Shown: positions 50,740 through 60,895 of the stretch, piece after piece
How positions within the stretch are numbered: position 1 is the first letter of the stretch
Layout: every line of letters begins with the position of its first letter
NCBI GenBank assembly: GCA_022376925.1
Contig: JAIOJX010000026.1
Coordinates: 199,058,400 to 199,122,399 of the forward strand
DNA length: 64,000 nucleotides
Origin: Tragulus kanchil
Lineage: Eukaryota; Chordata; Mammalia; Artiodactyla; Tragulidae
Direction of reading: 5' to 3'
Notes under the pieces: model-generated
Seen by the model: the letters and a program-made list of their open reading frames with translations, nothing else
Told to the model about the DNA's origin: nothing
Databases searched by the model: none
Translations under genes and position numbers: made by a program

Positions 50740-50826
50740 CTCAAAGAGCGGAAACGTGTATAACTGATTCACTTTGCCATACACCTGAAACACAATTCAA
50801 CTAGACTCCAATAAAAAATTGTTTGA
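50740..50826 (+). mobile_element. Short L1 3' end
   Basis: The words TAACTGATTCACTTTGCCAT, ACACCTGAAACACAATTCAA and ACTCCAATAAAAAATTG match an L1 3' UTR end. It lies in PEX7 intron 7, about 220 bp upstream of exon 8 in gene orientation. Confidence 0.78.
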
Positions 50827-50984
50827 AAAAATATGCTCTTCCTAATCTTATATGCTTTAATTCAAGGCAAAAATCTTTTAGTCTTTTTCTAAGTATCCAT
50901 CTGCAAGAAAAATGGTTGTTTCTACATACTTCAAAGAAAATCATCTCCCAAGCTTTTTATAGCTTATTGAGAATTAAGCATTCC

Positions 50985-51267
50985 TGGGCTTTCCTGGTGG
51001 TCCAGTGGGTAAAGAGTCCACCTTGCAACTACAAGGGGCACCGGTTGGATCCCTGGCCTGGGAAGATCCCACATGCCGAGGAACGGCTGAGCCGGTGTGT
51101 CCAATTACAAGCCAGCACTCTGGAGCGCATGAGCCCAGAGCCAGTGCTCTGCAACGAGAGGCCACTGTGATGGGAGGCCCACACAGGCCAAAGAATAAAG
51201 ACAGATGAAAATAAATAAATAAAAAAACAATAAAAGAGGCCAAAAATTAAATAAACAAATACAATTT
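50985..51267 (+). mobile_element. CHR-like SINE with perfect target-site repeats
   Basis: The head is GGGCTTTCCTGGTGGTCC, and the body ends AACAATAAAAGAGGCCAAAA with an A-rich tail. The 15-bp repeat AGAATTAAGCATTCC flanks it exactly at 50970-50984 and 51268-51282. It lies in PEX7 intron 7, antisense to the gene, in a single-copy interval. Confidence 0.94.
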
Positions 51268-51282
51268 AGAATTAAGCATTCC

Positions 51283-52017
51283 CAAAATGTTGCTATTCTG
51301 GAAAAATTAAATGTGGTTTCATACTGGCTATCCAAAAATAATTGCTACAAATACAGGGGAGGTAAGTATGTGATAATACATATATACAATTATATAATTT
51401 ATAGATTTTGTGAAAACATGTTATGATTGCTATTCTCACAAGTATCAGACATTTAAGTGGTAAAATTTTAAAATAATTTTTATGTTATTTGTATATCACA
51501 TCTAATAAAAATGATATCTAGGTCAAAAACTGAGAAACTTAAAACCAGGTAATATAATTATTAATATACATCTTTTAACAGGCTGCCCACTGTAATTTTA
51601 TTTCTTCAGTGTTTTTCTTATCAGTACTTTAATGGTTATATACACATAATTACATTTCAATGTTCTTCATAGCTTGCAGAACATTTTCATTACATTACCC
51701 TATTTATTTCATTCTCTGAAGCACGGTGAAATACATAGAGAAAATATTTTGTAACTACCAAAACCTGTGTGCCATTTAAAAAAATACTTGGCACTGTGTC
51801 TTATACGTCTGAGTTGTAACCAGAAACATTTTAAATATTAACTGCAATTTATAATTTGAAAAATAGGAATAACATTAACTATCTTAATTTAAAAAATCAA
51901 AAAAGTACTTTTTTATCCTTAATGTAAAAAAACAAAAATGAAATTGGGAGATGTCCTTTAATAAGATGTTTTCTACAGTGACTTGGCAAAATTTGCCTAA
52001 ATAAAAGCCGGGAAGGA
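51283..52017. other. Single-copy intron 7 sequence, nothing recognised
   Basis: AT-rich stretch between two SINEs in intron 7, with no exon or clear repeat. Confidence 0.6.
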
Positions 52018-52260
52018 CTTCCCCGGTGGTTCAGTGGTTAAGAACTCACCTGCTAATGCAGGAGACCTGGGTTCTATGCCTGGTGCAGAAGGCTCCCACA
52101 CGCAGCGAAGCCCATACACCACAACTACGGAGGCTGTGCTCTAGAACACACTGCTCCGTAAGAAGAGAAGCCACCACAATGAGAAGCCCCCGCCTGCCGT
52201 AACTAGAGAAAGCCCCCGCGCAGCAACAAAAACCTAACACATCAAAAAGAAAAATAAAAA
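52018..52260 (+). mobile_element. CHR-2 type SINE
   Basis: The head is GGACTTCCCCGGTGGTTCAG, with CHR-2 body words GAAGCCACCACAATGAGAAG and AGCCCCCGCGCAGCAACAA, ending AAAATAAAAA. Similar flanks AAAAGCCGGGAA (about 52004) and AAAAGCTGGGAA (about 52259) form the target-site repeat. It sits in PEX7 intron 7. Confidence 0.9.
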
Positions 52261-52747
52261 AAGCTGGGAAACTAACTTAATAACCTGACAATTTAGGAGG
52301 AGCAGAAGGAAAGAGTTACCTCATCTTTGCTATTTACAAACGGGAAAGTTTTCTAAACATCTGTGAGCATTCATATATATAATCATGTTGGAAAAGAAAG
52401 AACCATCTCTCTGTGCAAGTTTCAACAAAATAAAGAAACTTTCCCACTGAACGGAAAATTACAAACACCGTAATACCAACCCTTAATTACTGTATTTATA
52501 AAAATTTTTAAAGGAATAGTAATCTGGTGATAACAGAATGAGAAAACAGTTTTATTCAATCCAGAGTACTGTTTTACTATATTGTTATAGGTCACTCAAT
52601 AATTATTCCAGTATTTTACCTAATTTTAGTTTGCAATGTTTACTACCATTCATTGGGTAACAAAAACATGAAAAAAAAAAAAAAATCAATAACCCCCTCC
52701 CTTAAATATCTTTAGAATGTACTTCATAGAGTATGTTTATATTTTTA

Positions 52748-52933
<186 letters not shown>

Positions 52934-53940
52934 TTAAGCAGTAGCCAAGTCTTCCTACTGGAAAAAATATCTATTTTCTGGTACTGATTTTATCTGAACC
53001 CAGGAGTCATTCTTGAAAAAGTTAAACAACATTACAGAAAGGAATCAAAATGCACATTAAAAGCAAAAATTAGTATGACTTGAAAGAAAAGGAACTCAGT
53101 ATGCTTGGTGTATACGATGAACATTATACACAACAGAAAAAGGCATCATCTCAAACAGCGCTGTAGAGTCTGCCATCTACTTTCACGAGTATTAATAAGA
53201 ACATGAGATATTAAAAATCATACCTGACAAATGAACCCACCTGTCTCTTCAGCAGGCTCTGAGATATCTACCAGGCATTAAAAGGCAGGAGACTACTAAA
53301 TTCCCAAAATTTGAAAGTGCAAAGGGTATAAATTAAACATTATTTTTCTAATTGTAAATCAACTGTTGCTCCCAACTCTCATGGGCCGTGTCTTAATGTA
53401 ACATCTAGTCTGAGAGCTTATGCAAACAGTGGTTAGTCTCCTATTTAGAACTCTAGGTGAATCTAGAGCTCATGGGCCGAATAGGCCAAGAGCAGGGTCC
53501 ACACTCAGCCCCATTCCACAACAACCACAACAGTAATCCACAGTCTCAATGTTTTGGACTTCAATGTAAGCGCATTAGAAAAAAGTTTCAATAATTTTTA
53601 AAAAGCATTTAAAACTACTCAAGTCTATATCAGCATATTTTTTAGAATTCCCAGGAATATAACACAGAGTCCACAATTTCATTTTCGCATTTGGAAAATT
53701 CATGAGTGAAACTGAACTGTAGTCATCAGCACCAAAATATTTTATTAATATCAAGTATTATTTTGAATATATTCTAGAATCTATTTTAGTCTATTTTATC
53801 TCTATTTAAAGAATACATCCAATACATTGTTCTCTTAATTTTTATTGATTATTTTAAAATGGGAAAAAACAAGGCATATGCCATACTTATTTGTCATAGT
53901 CAATAGACCATTTCAGGTAGATAAATATATTTAGCAGCAT

Positions 53941-54155
53941 ACATGCACATAAGTCTCTTTGGTCATATCTGACTCTGCGATCTTATGACCTTTACCACTT
54001 GAGACTCCTCTGTCCATGGGATTCTCCAGGCAAGAATACTGGAGTGCCATTTCCTCCTCAAGGGGATCTTCCCTAGCCAGGTATTGAACCCACGTCTCTT
54101 ACGCTTCCTGCATTGTCAGGCGGGTTCTTTACCACCAGTGCCATCTGAGAAGCCC
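53941..54155 (-). mobile_element. Bov-tA type SINE in PEX7 intron 6
   Basis: Plus-strand words CATATCTGACTCTGCGATCT, CCATGGGATTCTCCAGGCAA and CTTTACCACCAGTGCCATCT show a minus-strand element whose head is at the right end. It appears twice more, at 55032-55247 and 56173-56388, because of duplications 19 and 20. Confidence 0.92.
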
Positions 54156-55031
54156 ACATATCAACACGTATTTAATCCGTTTCTATTTCTGTATGCTTGG
54201 TGTATACGATGAACATTATACACAACAGAAAAGGCATCATCTCAAACAGCGCTGTAGAGTCTGCCATCTACTTTCACGAGTATTAATAAGAACATGAGAT
54301 ATTAAAAATCATACCTGACAAATGAACCCACCTGTCTCTTCAGCAGGCTCTGAGATATCTACCAGGCATTAAAAGGCAGGAGACTACTAAATTCCCAAAA
54401 TTTGAAAGTGCAAAGGGTATAAATTAAACATTATTTTTCTAATTGTAAATCAACTGTTGCTCCCAACTCTCATGGGCCGTGTCTTAATGTAACATCTAGT
54501 CTGAGAGCTTATGCAAACAGTGGTTAGTCTCCTATTTAGAACTCTAGGTGAATCTAGAGCTCATGGGCCGAATAGGCCAAGAGCAGGGTCCACACTCAGC
54601 CCCATTCCACAACAACCACAACAGTAATCCACAGTCTCAATGTTTTGGACTTCAATGTAAGCGCATTAGAAAAAAGTTTCAATAATTTTTAAAAAGCATT
54701 TAAAACTACTCAAGTCTATATCAGCATATTTTTTAGAATTCCCAGGAATATAACACAGAGTCCACAATTTCATTTTCGCATTTGGAAAATTCATGAGTGA
54801 AACTGAACTGTAGTCATCAGCACCAAAATATTTTATTAATATCAAGTATTATTTTGAATATATTCTAGAATCTATTTTAGTCTATTTTATCTCTATTTAA
54901 AGAATACATCCAATACATTGTTCTCTTAATTTTTATTGATTATTTTTAAAATGGGAAAAAAACAAGGCATATGCCATACTTATTTGTCATAGTCAATAGA
55001 CCATTTCAGGTAGATAAATATATTTAGCAGC

Positions 55032-55247
55032 ATACATGCACATAAGTCTCTTTGGTCATATCTGACTCTGCGATCTTATGACCTTTACCACTTGAGACTC
55101 CTCTGTCCATGGGATTCTCCAGGCAAGAATACTGGAGTGCCATTTCCTCCTCAAGGGGATCTTCCCTAGCCAGGTATTGAACCCACGTCTCTTACGCTTC
55201 CTGCATTGTCAGGCGGGTTCTTTACCACCAGTGCCATCTGAGAAGCC
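55032..55247 (-). mobile_element. Bov-tA type SINE, second representation
   Basis: Same element as 53941-54155; it lies in the second copy of duplication 19 and the first copy of duplication 20. Confidence 0.9.
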
Positions 55248-55813
55248 CACATATCAACACGTATTTAATCCGTTTCTATTTCTAATTCATATGCCCCTAT
55301 GGTTAGCTGAAGCTTTGCAAAAAGTTGCAACAGACACTGCTGTCTTACAGAAGCATGAAGCTTGGTTAGGCATACAAGGAAAAATGAAGCAAAAAATTTC
55401 AAAAACTGCTGGACTGTCAAATTAAAAAATCAAGTTACAAATAGTTCAGCAGCCTAACTAGCAAAGTTCACGAGAAATGAAAGCAAACAATGATATAATT
55501 GGCAGGGTTAAGAGCAATACAGTAAAAAAATTACTTAAATTGTAAAGCATTTTCCCAAACAAACAAGTAAGGCTGCACTACTGAACTTTTTTGAGAATTT
55601 CTGTTTCTTATTCAGTCTGTTCTATGTGCACTTAAATCCAATTAATGCTAATGCAGGTCACTCACAATCATCAATTAGAAATGAAAGGGACTGAATCTGA
55701 CTTAATGGCCCATAAAGACTATCCAAGTCCCCATAAACAAAGGCAGAATAAAATCTAGACCATGTCAACATTAGGAAGGGCTCAGCAGCTCAGGATAGGA
55801 CCAGACAGGGTAC

Positions 55814-55920
55814 CTCATTGTATTTGCACCAGTCACAGCTCAAAATTTCTGCCTGATGTGCCGGAACCACAATTCTGACTCTCGGTGTCTTCACATCCCA
55901 AATTCTCAAAGTCTGATCGC
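55814..55920 (-). CDS. PEX7: PEX7 exon 6, copy nearest exon 7
   Basis: This 107-nt exon consists of two bases completing a Gly codon and 35 codons from DQTLRIWDV to SCDWCKYNE. It carries the end of a WD40 blade (LRIWDV) and the start of the next ([12 protein letters not shown]). The acceptor tract ends CACCAG and the donor is GAG|GTACCC. Human PEX7 as I recall it has Ala-Ala-Gly where this reads Thr-Pro-Arg after DVK, and Ile for the second Val of RIVVPAH; the rest agrees. An identical copy sits 1,141 bp to the right and a truncated one a further 1,101 bp away. Only one is expected in the real gene: 107 is not a multiple of three, so splicing in two copies would break the frame. Confidence 0.93.
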
Positions 55921-56089
55921 CTGGTGAAAAAGGAAGACTTGATCACTTTTCATCACACCCCTCAGACACTTGGTACCCAGGACGACAAGTCAGGAAAACA
56001 CTCCACTTCCACCACCAGGATACTGCCATCTGTATATCATATACACTGTTTTACACTATAATAAAGTATAAGTAATACTGAGGCTTCCT

Positions 56090-56167
56090 GGTGGTCCACT
56101 GGGTAGAGGGTCCACCTTGCAGTGCAAGGGGCACTGGTTCGATCCCTGGTTCCCCCAGGAAGATCCC
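56090..56167 (+). mobile_element. CHR-like SINE, 5' fragment at a join
   Basis: Only the first 78 bp is present because the first copy of duplication 20 ends inside it. The full element is at 57223-57480. Confidence 0.85.
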
Positions 56168-56172
56168 GCAGC

Positions 56173-56388
56173 ATACATGCACATAAGTCTCTTTGGTCAT
56201 ATCTGACTCTGCGATCTTATGACCTTTACCACTTGAGACTCCTCTGTCCATGGGATTCTCCAGGCAAGAATACTGGAGTGCCATTTCCTCCTCAAGGGGA
56301 TCTTCCCTAGCCAGGTATTGAACCCACGTCTCTTACGCTTCCTGCATTGTCAGGCGGGTTCTTTACCACCAGTGCCATCTGAGAAGCC
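56173..56388 (-). mobile_element. Bov-tA type SINE, third representation
   Basis: Same element again, in the second copy of duplication 20. It is placed directly after a broken CHR-like SINE, a junction expected only from the artefact. Confidence 0.9.
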
Positions 56389-56954
56389 CACATATCAACA
56401 CGTATTTAATCCGTTTCTATTTCTAATTCATATGCCCCTATGGTTAGCTGAAGCTTTGCAAAAAGTTGCAACAGACACTGCTGTCTTACAGAAGCATGAA
56501 GCTTGGTTAGGCATACAAGGAAAAATGAAGCAAAAAATTTCAAAAACTGCTGGACTGTCAAATTAAAAAATCAAGTTACAAATAGTTCAGCAGCCTAACT
56601 AGCAAAGTTCACGAGAAATGAAAGCAAACAATGATATAATTGGCAGGGTTAAGAGCAATACAGTAAAAAAATTACTTAAATTGTAAAGCATTTTCCCAAA
56701 CAAACAAGTAAGGCTGCACTACTGAACTTTTTTGAGAATTTCTGTTTCTTATTCAGTCTGTTCTATGTGCACTTAAATCCAATTAATGCTAATGCAGGTC
56801 ACTCACAATCATCAATTAGAAATGAAAGGGACTGAATCTGACTTAATGGCCCATAAAGACTATCCAAGTCCCCATAAACAAAGGCAGAATAAAATCTAGA
56901 CCATGTCAACATTAGGAAGGGCTCAGCAGCTCAGGATAGGACCAGACAGGGTAC

Positions 56955-57061
56955 CTCATTGTATTTGCACCAGTCACAGCTCAAAATTTCTGCCTGATGT
57001 GCCGGAACCACAATTCTGACTCTCGGTGTCTTCACATCCCAAATTCTCAAAGTCTGATCGC
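56955..57061 (-). CDS. PEX7: PEX7 exon 6, second copy (duplicate)
   Basis: This copy is identical in sequence, acceptor and donor to the copy at 55814-55920. It lies in the second copy of a 1.14-kb tandem duplication whose join is at 56167/56168. Flanking intron differs only slightly, for example by extra G bases about 70 bp upstream of the acceptor in gene orientation. I infer that it is the same genomic exon represented twice in the assembly. If it were real, two tandem 107-nt exons would shift the reading frame of an essential import receptor. Confidence 0.7.
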
Positions 57062-57222
57062 CTGGTGAAAAAGGAAGACTTGATCACTTTTCATCACACC
57101 CCTCAGACACTTGGTACCCAGGACGACAAGTCAGGGGAAAACACTCCACTTCCACCACCAGGATACTGCCATCTGTATATCATATACACTGTTTTACACT
57201 ATAATAAAGTATAAGTAATACT

Positions 57223-57480
57223 GAGGCTTCCCTGGTGGTCCACTGGGTAGAGGGTCCACCTTGCAGTGCAAGGGGCACTGGTTCGATCCCTGTCCCAGGA
57301 AGATCCCACTTGCCACAGAGCAGCTGGACCAATGTGTCAAATTATGAGGCAGTGCCCTGGAGCTCATGAGTCCAGAGCCAGTGCTCTGCAACAAGAGAGG
57401 CCACTGCAATGGGAGGCCCACACAGACCAAAGAATAAAGATGGATGGAAATAAATAAGCAATAAAAAGAGGCCAAAAAAT
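57223..57480 (+). mobile_element. CHR-like SINE near PEX7 exon 6
   Basis: The head is GAGGCTTCCCTGGTGGTCC, the B box is GGTTCGATCCC, and the body ends ATAAAAAGAGGCC. Flanking repeats ATAATAAAGTATAAG at about 57201 and 57482 mark the insertion. It lies just upstream of exon 6 in gene orientation and is antisense to the gene. The duplicate is at 58324-58581. Confidence 0.9.
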
Positions 57481-58075
57481 AATAATAAAGTATAAGAACT
57501 ACTAAAAGTGATGAATTACCAAAAAAATGAGGCACCATGGTAAGTTTTTAGATCTACTCAAAGGAGGAAAATGCGAATCTCACACTGACACAAGTACAGA
57601 AGTGACTAAACACACTCAACACATTTTTCTTCGAGAGGGAAAGGCTCTAAAAATTCTCACTTCTTGTAAAATTAGTATCCCATCCCAGCATATTTTACAA
57701 GACAAAAAATGGTAAGTTTTACGGTTAAATGTGTGCTAAGTCTACCAAGTCGGAATGGGTAATTTCCAATCTTAGCTTTTACATTTATAACATTTTAAAG
57801 GGCCATTCAAAGGTATAGATTTCACCTTGAAAGAAACATGTTGAGAAAATTTAAGGATTATACTCTGAATTACTACAAAAATGATTTATATCATCTAGCT
57901 GCAGAGTCAACACTGACTAATGGTTTTACATACTGTTTGCCTTCAATTTTGTCAACTATGAGGAAATAACAAAATGACCAGAAGAAAACCTCTGAATATA
58001 TGTATACCTCCATCAAAAGTAAGTAACAAACAACAACTGGTCATGTGAGAAAGTCAGTTAAGGAATATATGTATA

Positions 58076-58162
58076 CACAGCTCAAAATTTCTGCCTGATG
58101 TGCCGGAACCACAATTCTGACTCTCGGTGTCTTCACATCCCAAATTCTCAAAGTCTGATCGC
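58076..58162 (-). pseudogene. PEX7: PEX7 exon 6, third copy, truncated without donor
   Basis: This piece holds the first 87 nt of exon 6 with an intact acceptor (CACCAG). The last 20 nt and the splice donor are missing because the duplicated segment begins inside the exon at 58076. In gene orientation it would be the first exon 6 met by the spliceosome, but it has no donor at its proper end. The join lies in the short word CACAG, preceded by filler that resembles the sequence near 57994. It is almost certainly an assembly by-product rather than a biological partial exon. Confidence 0.75.
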
Positions 58163-58323
58163 CTGGTGAAAAAGGAAGACTTGATCACTTTTCATCACAC
58201 CCCTCAGACACTTGGTACCCAGGACGACAAGTCAGGGGAAAACACTCCACTTCCACCACCAGGATACTGCCATCTGTATATCATATACACTGTTTTACAC
58301 TATAATAAAGTATAAGTAATACT

Positions 58324-58581
58324 GAGGCTTCCCTGGTGGTCCACTGGGTAGAGGGTCCACCTTGCAGTGCAAGGGGCACTGGTTCGATCCCTGTCCCAGG
58401 AAGATCCCACTTGCCACAGAGCAGCTGGACCAATGTGTCAAATTATGAGGCAGTGCCCTGGAGCTCATGAGTCCAGAGCCAGTGCTCTGCAACAAGAGAG
58501 GCCACTGCAATGGGAGGCCCACACAGACCAAAGAATAAAGATGGATGGAAATAAATAAGCAATAAAAAGAGGCCAAAAAAT
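58324..58581 (+). mobile_element. CHR-like SINE, duplicate of 57223 element
   Basis: Identical apart from position; created by duplication 21, with the same flanking repeats. Confidence 0.9.
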
Positions 58582-59194
58582 AATAATAAAGTATAAGAAC
58601 TACTAAAAGTGATGAATTACCAAAAAAATGAGGCACCATGGTAAGTTTTTAGATCTACTCAAAGGAGGAAAATGCGAATCTCACACTGACACAAGTACAG
58701 AAGTGACTAAACACACTCAACACATTTTTCTTCGAGAGGGAAAGGCTCTAAAAATTCTCACTTCTTGTAAAATTAGTATCCCATCCCAGCATATTTTACA
58801 AGACAAAAAATGGTAAGTTTTACGGTTAAATGTGTGCTAAGTCTACCAAGTCGGAATGGGTAATTTCCAATCTTAGCTTTTACATTTATAACATTTTAAA
58901 GGGCCATTCAAAGGTATAGATTTCACCTTGAAAGAAACATGTTGAGAAAATTTAAGGATTATACTCTGAATTACTACAAAAATGATTTATATCATCTAGC
59001 TGCAGAGTCAACACTGACTAATGGTTTTACATACTGTTTGCCTTCAATTTTGTCAACTATGAGGAAATAACAAAATGACCAGAAGAAAACCTCTGAATAT
59101 ATGTATACCTCCATCAAAAGTAAGTAACAAACAACAACTGGTCATGTGAGAAAGTCAGTTAAGGTTAATAAAAAAAAAAAAAAATGATGTCATG

Positions 59195-59380
59195 GCAGTC
59201 ACAGTCTTGATTCTGTTTAGTAGTTGTGTGACCCTGCACAAGCTATAGAATATCCCTGAGACTGGTTCCTCAGAAGGCCTGCCTGCAGGACGGTATAAAA
59301 ATTTAGTGTAGTAAAGTTTCTATAAAGCACGAGCATGGTCTCTAGCATATAGCAGAGATGCTAATAAGCGAGATATAAAA
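59195..59380 (+). mobile_element. MIR fragment
   Basis: TAGTAGTTGTGTGACCCTGC, then a diverged central region and TCTAGCATATAGCAGAGATG, fit a plus-strand MIR. Confidence 0.6.
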
Positions 59381-59534
59381 ACATTAAGTTTTAAACGTTT
59401 CCATTAGTTACCTACATGCAATTTCCGATCATCTCTATTCTAAATTATTCATCATTTAGCTAAGTTCAACAGTTAGAGACAATTATTTTTCTGATTTCTT
59501 TGCAAGTTAAGAATTATACTGTTTGTGATAGTGA

Positions 59535-59680
59535 AATGCAGAGTTTAAGAGCAGGGGCGTTGAGGCTCCAGACCTTAATCCTAATTTAGCTCAATCATTT
59601 CATAGTTGCTGATATTCAGTCAAGCTACTTGATGTCCCGGATTCTACTTTTCCTTACCTATGATAAAACATCTGCCTTAT
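59535..59680 (+). mobile_element. MIR fragment
   Basis: TTAAGAGCAGGGGCGTTGAG, then CTACTTGATGTCCCGGATTC and TACCTATGATAAAACATC, fit the first half of a plus-strand MIR. Confidence 0.6.
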
Positions 59681-59687
59681 ACAAACC

Positions 59688-59915
59688 CACAGGTACAGGG
59701 AACAAATTAGTGGTTACCAGCTAGGTGACAGAAGGGCAGATTAAGAAGTACAAACTATTATGTATAAAATAAGCTAAAAAGGTATGTTGTATCACAAAGG
59801 TTACCTAGCCAATATATTATAATAGCTATGAATGAGGTATAACCTTTAAAAAATGTGAATCACTATATTGTACACCTGCAATTTACGTAACATTGTCCAT
59901 CAACAACTGTGTTTC
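59688..59915 (+). mobile_element. L1 3' UTR fragment
   Basis: The words CAAATTAGTGGTTACCAGC, AATATATTATAATAGCTATG and TATATTGTACACCTGCAATT resemble an L1 3' UTR. It is decayed. Confidence 0.65.
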
Positions 59916-60519
59916 AAAAGCAACACAGCTAGACAGGCTAAAAGTAGCTATCTTCTTCTGAACAACAACTGAAAAACTAACATGAGTTTCCCTTTCAAAA
60001 CAGAATTTACAGGTTATAAGACTGAGAAGCTGCTGGTGGCCATGTGTTTCCTTGTATGGAGAAAGCTGACCTGCAGATTCAAGTCAACAAGCAGATAAAA
60101 GTCCAGATGAGAGGCAGAGAAGGTGTATCCTGAGGTTTAGCATCCCTTCCCCTTCTGGGGTTGATTTTCAATAAATTCTACCAACACATACAATTGCTCA
60201 AGTTCTATTAATACCACCTGTAGGCAAAGGCAATTCCTTATCATGGAAGCAGTGAATGGAACTCACCTGAAGCTGCAAGCCTCTCAAAGCCTAGCTCCAA
60301 AAAAAAAGATTAAGTTCAACACAAGGCCTCCAGTAAAAACCTAGGAAATGCTTAAATGAGGTACACCAGCTTTCAAATAATTTATACGTAGTATCAGGTC
60401 TGACACCATAAAGTCTGCTATATAACCATGACTAAAGCATTGTTTGAAGTTCAGTGAGCTCATGTTCACTTTCAAATATCAAAACCTTACAATGAATGTG
60501 GACCAGGAGATTAAGAAGT

Positions 60520-60895
60520 ACTAGTTATTTAAGCAACAACATGAGTGAATCTTAAGAAACACAATGCTAAACGAAGGAAACCAGACATGAACACACAGAA
60601 ACAGGTTAACATTAAACGATGCTATTAGAAGGCAATTCAGAGGTCACCCTCGAGCAGAGGGGGTAGTAGTGGCTGGAAGAACGTGAGAGGGACCTCTGAG
60701 AACGTTCTGTTTCTTGACCTCGGTCCCGGGAACCCGTGTCTCCTGAGTCTCCTGAATTGGCAGGCAGATTCTTTACCACTAGGAACTGGGAAGCCCCAGT
60801 ACACAGGTGTGTTCATTGTGAAAATTCACCAGACAGTACACTTAAGGCACTGTCTGAATGTGTATTATATACTTCAACAAAAGATTAAACAAACA
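60520..60895 (+). mobile_element. L1 3' end, split by a Bov-tA fragment
   Basis: Upstream words AACATGAGTGAATCTTAAGA and AGGAAACCAGACATGAACAC, and downstream words GTGTGTTCATTGTGAAAATTC and TATTATATACTTCAACAAAA, fit an old L1 3' end. The Bov-tA head fragment at 60721-60796 lies between. Confidence 0.7.
60721..60796 (-). mobile_element. Bov-tA tRNA-like head fragment inside an L1 3' end
   Basis: Plus-strand words GGGAACCCGTGTCTCCTGAG and GGCAGGCAGATTCTTTACCA, ending ACTGGGAAGCCCC, mark a short minus-strand SINE fragment. L1 3'-end sequence continues on both sides. Confidence 0.75.

Larger units (their letters stand above)
53099..55283. repeat. Tandem duplication 19: 53099-54190 and 54191-55283
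   Basis: Copies of about 1,092 bp abut within PEX7 intron 6. Each ends with a minus-strand Bov-tA type SINE. Removing one copy shrinks intron 6 from 2.9 kb to about 1.8 kb. Confidence 0.94.
55027..57307. repeat. PEX7: Tandem duplication 20: 55027-56167 and 56168-57307
   Basis: Copies of about 1,140 bp abut directly. Each contains the minus-strand Bov-tA element, intron 6 sequence and a complete PEX7 exon 6. The first copy stops inside a CHR-like SINE that is complete in the second. This is the duplication that creates the second exon 6. Confidence 0.95.
56975..59164. repeat. PEX7: Tandem duplication 21: 56975-58063 and 58076-59164
   Basis: Both copies measure 1,089 bp with 12 bases of filler between them. 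The unit starts inside PEX7 exon 6, so the second copy carries only 87 nt of that exon. Each copy also contains a complete plus-strand CHR-like SINE. Confidence 0.94.

Noticed and set aside
58076..58162. Alternative or cryptic PEX7 exon
   Set aside because: It is a truncated copy of exon 6 without a donor, starting exactly at a duplication boundary.
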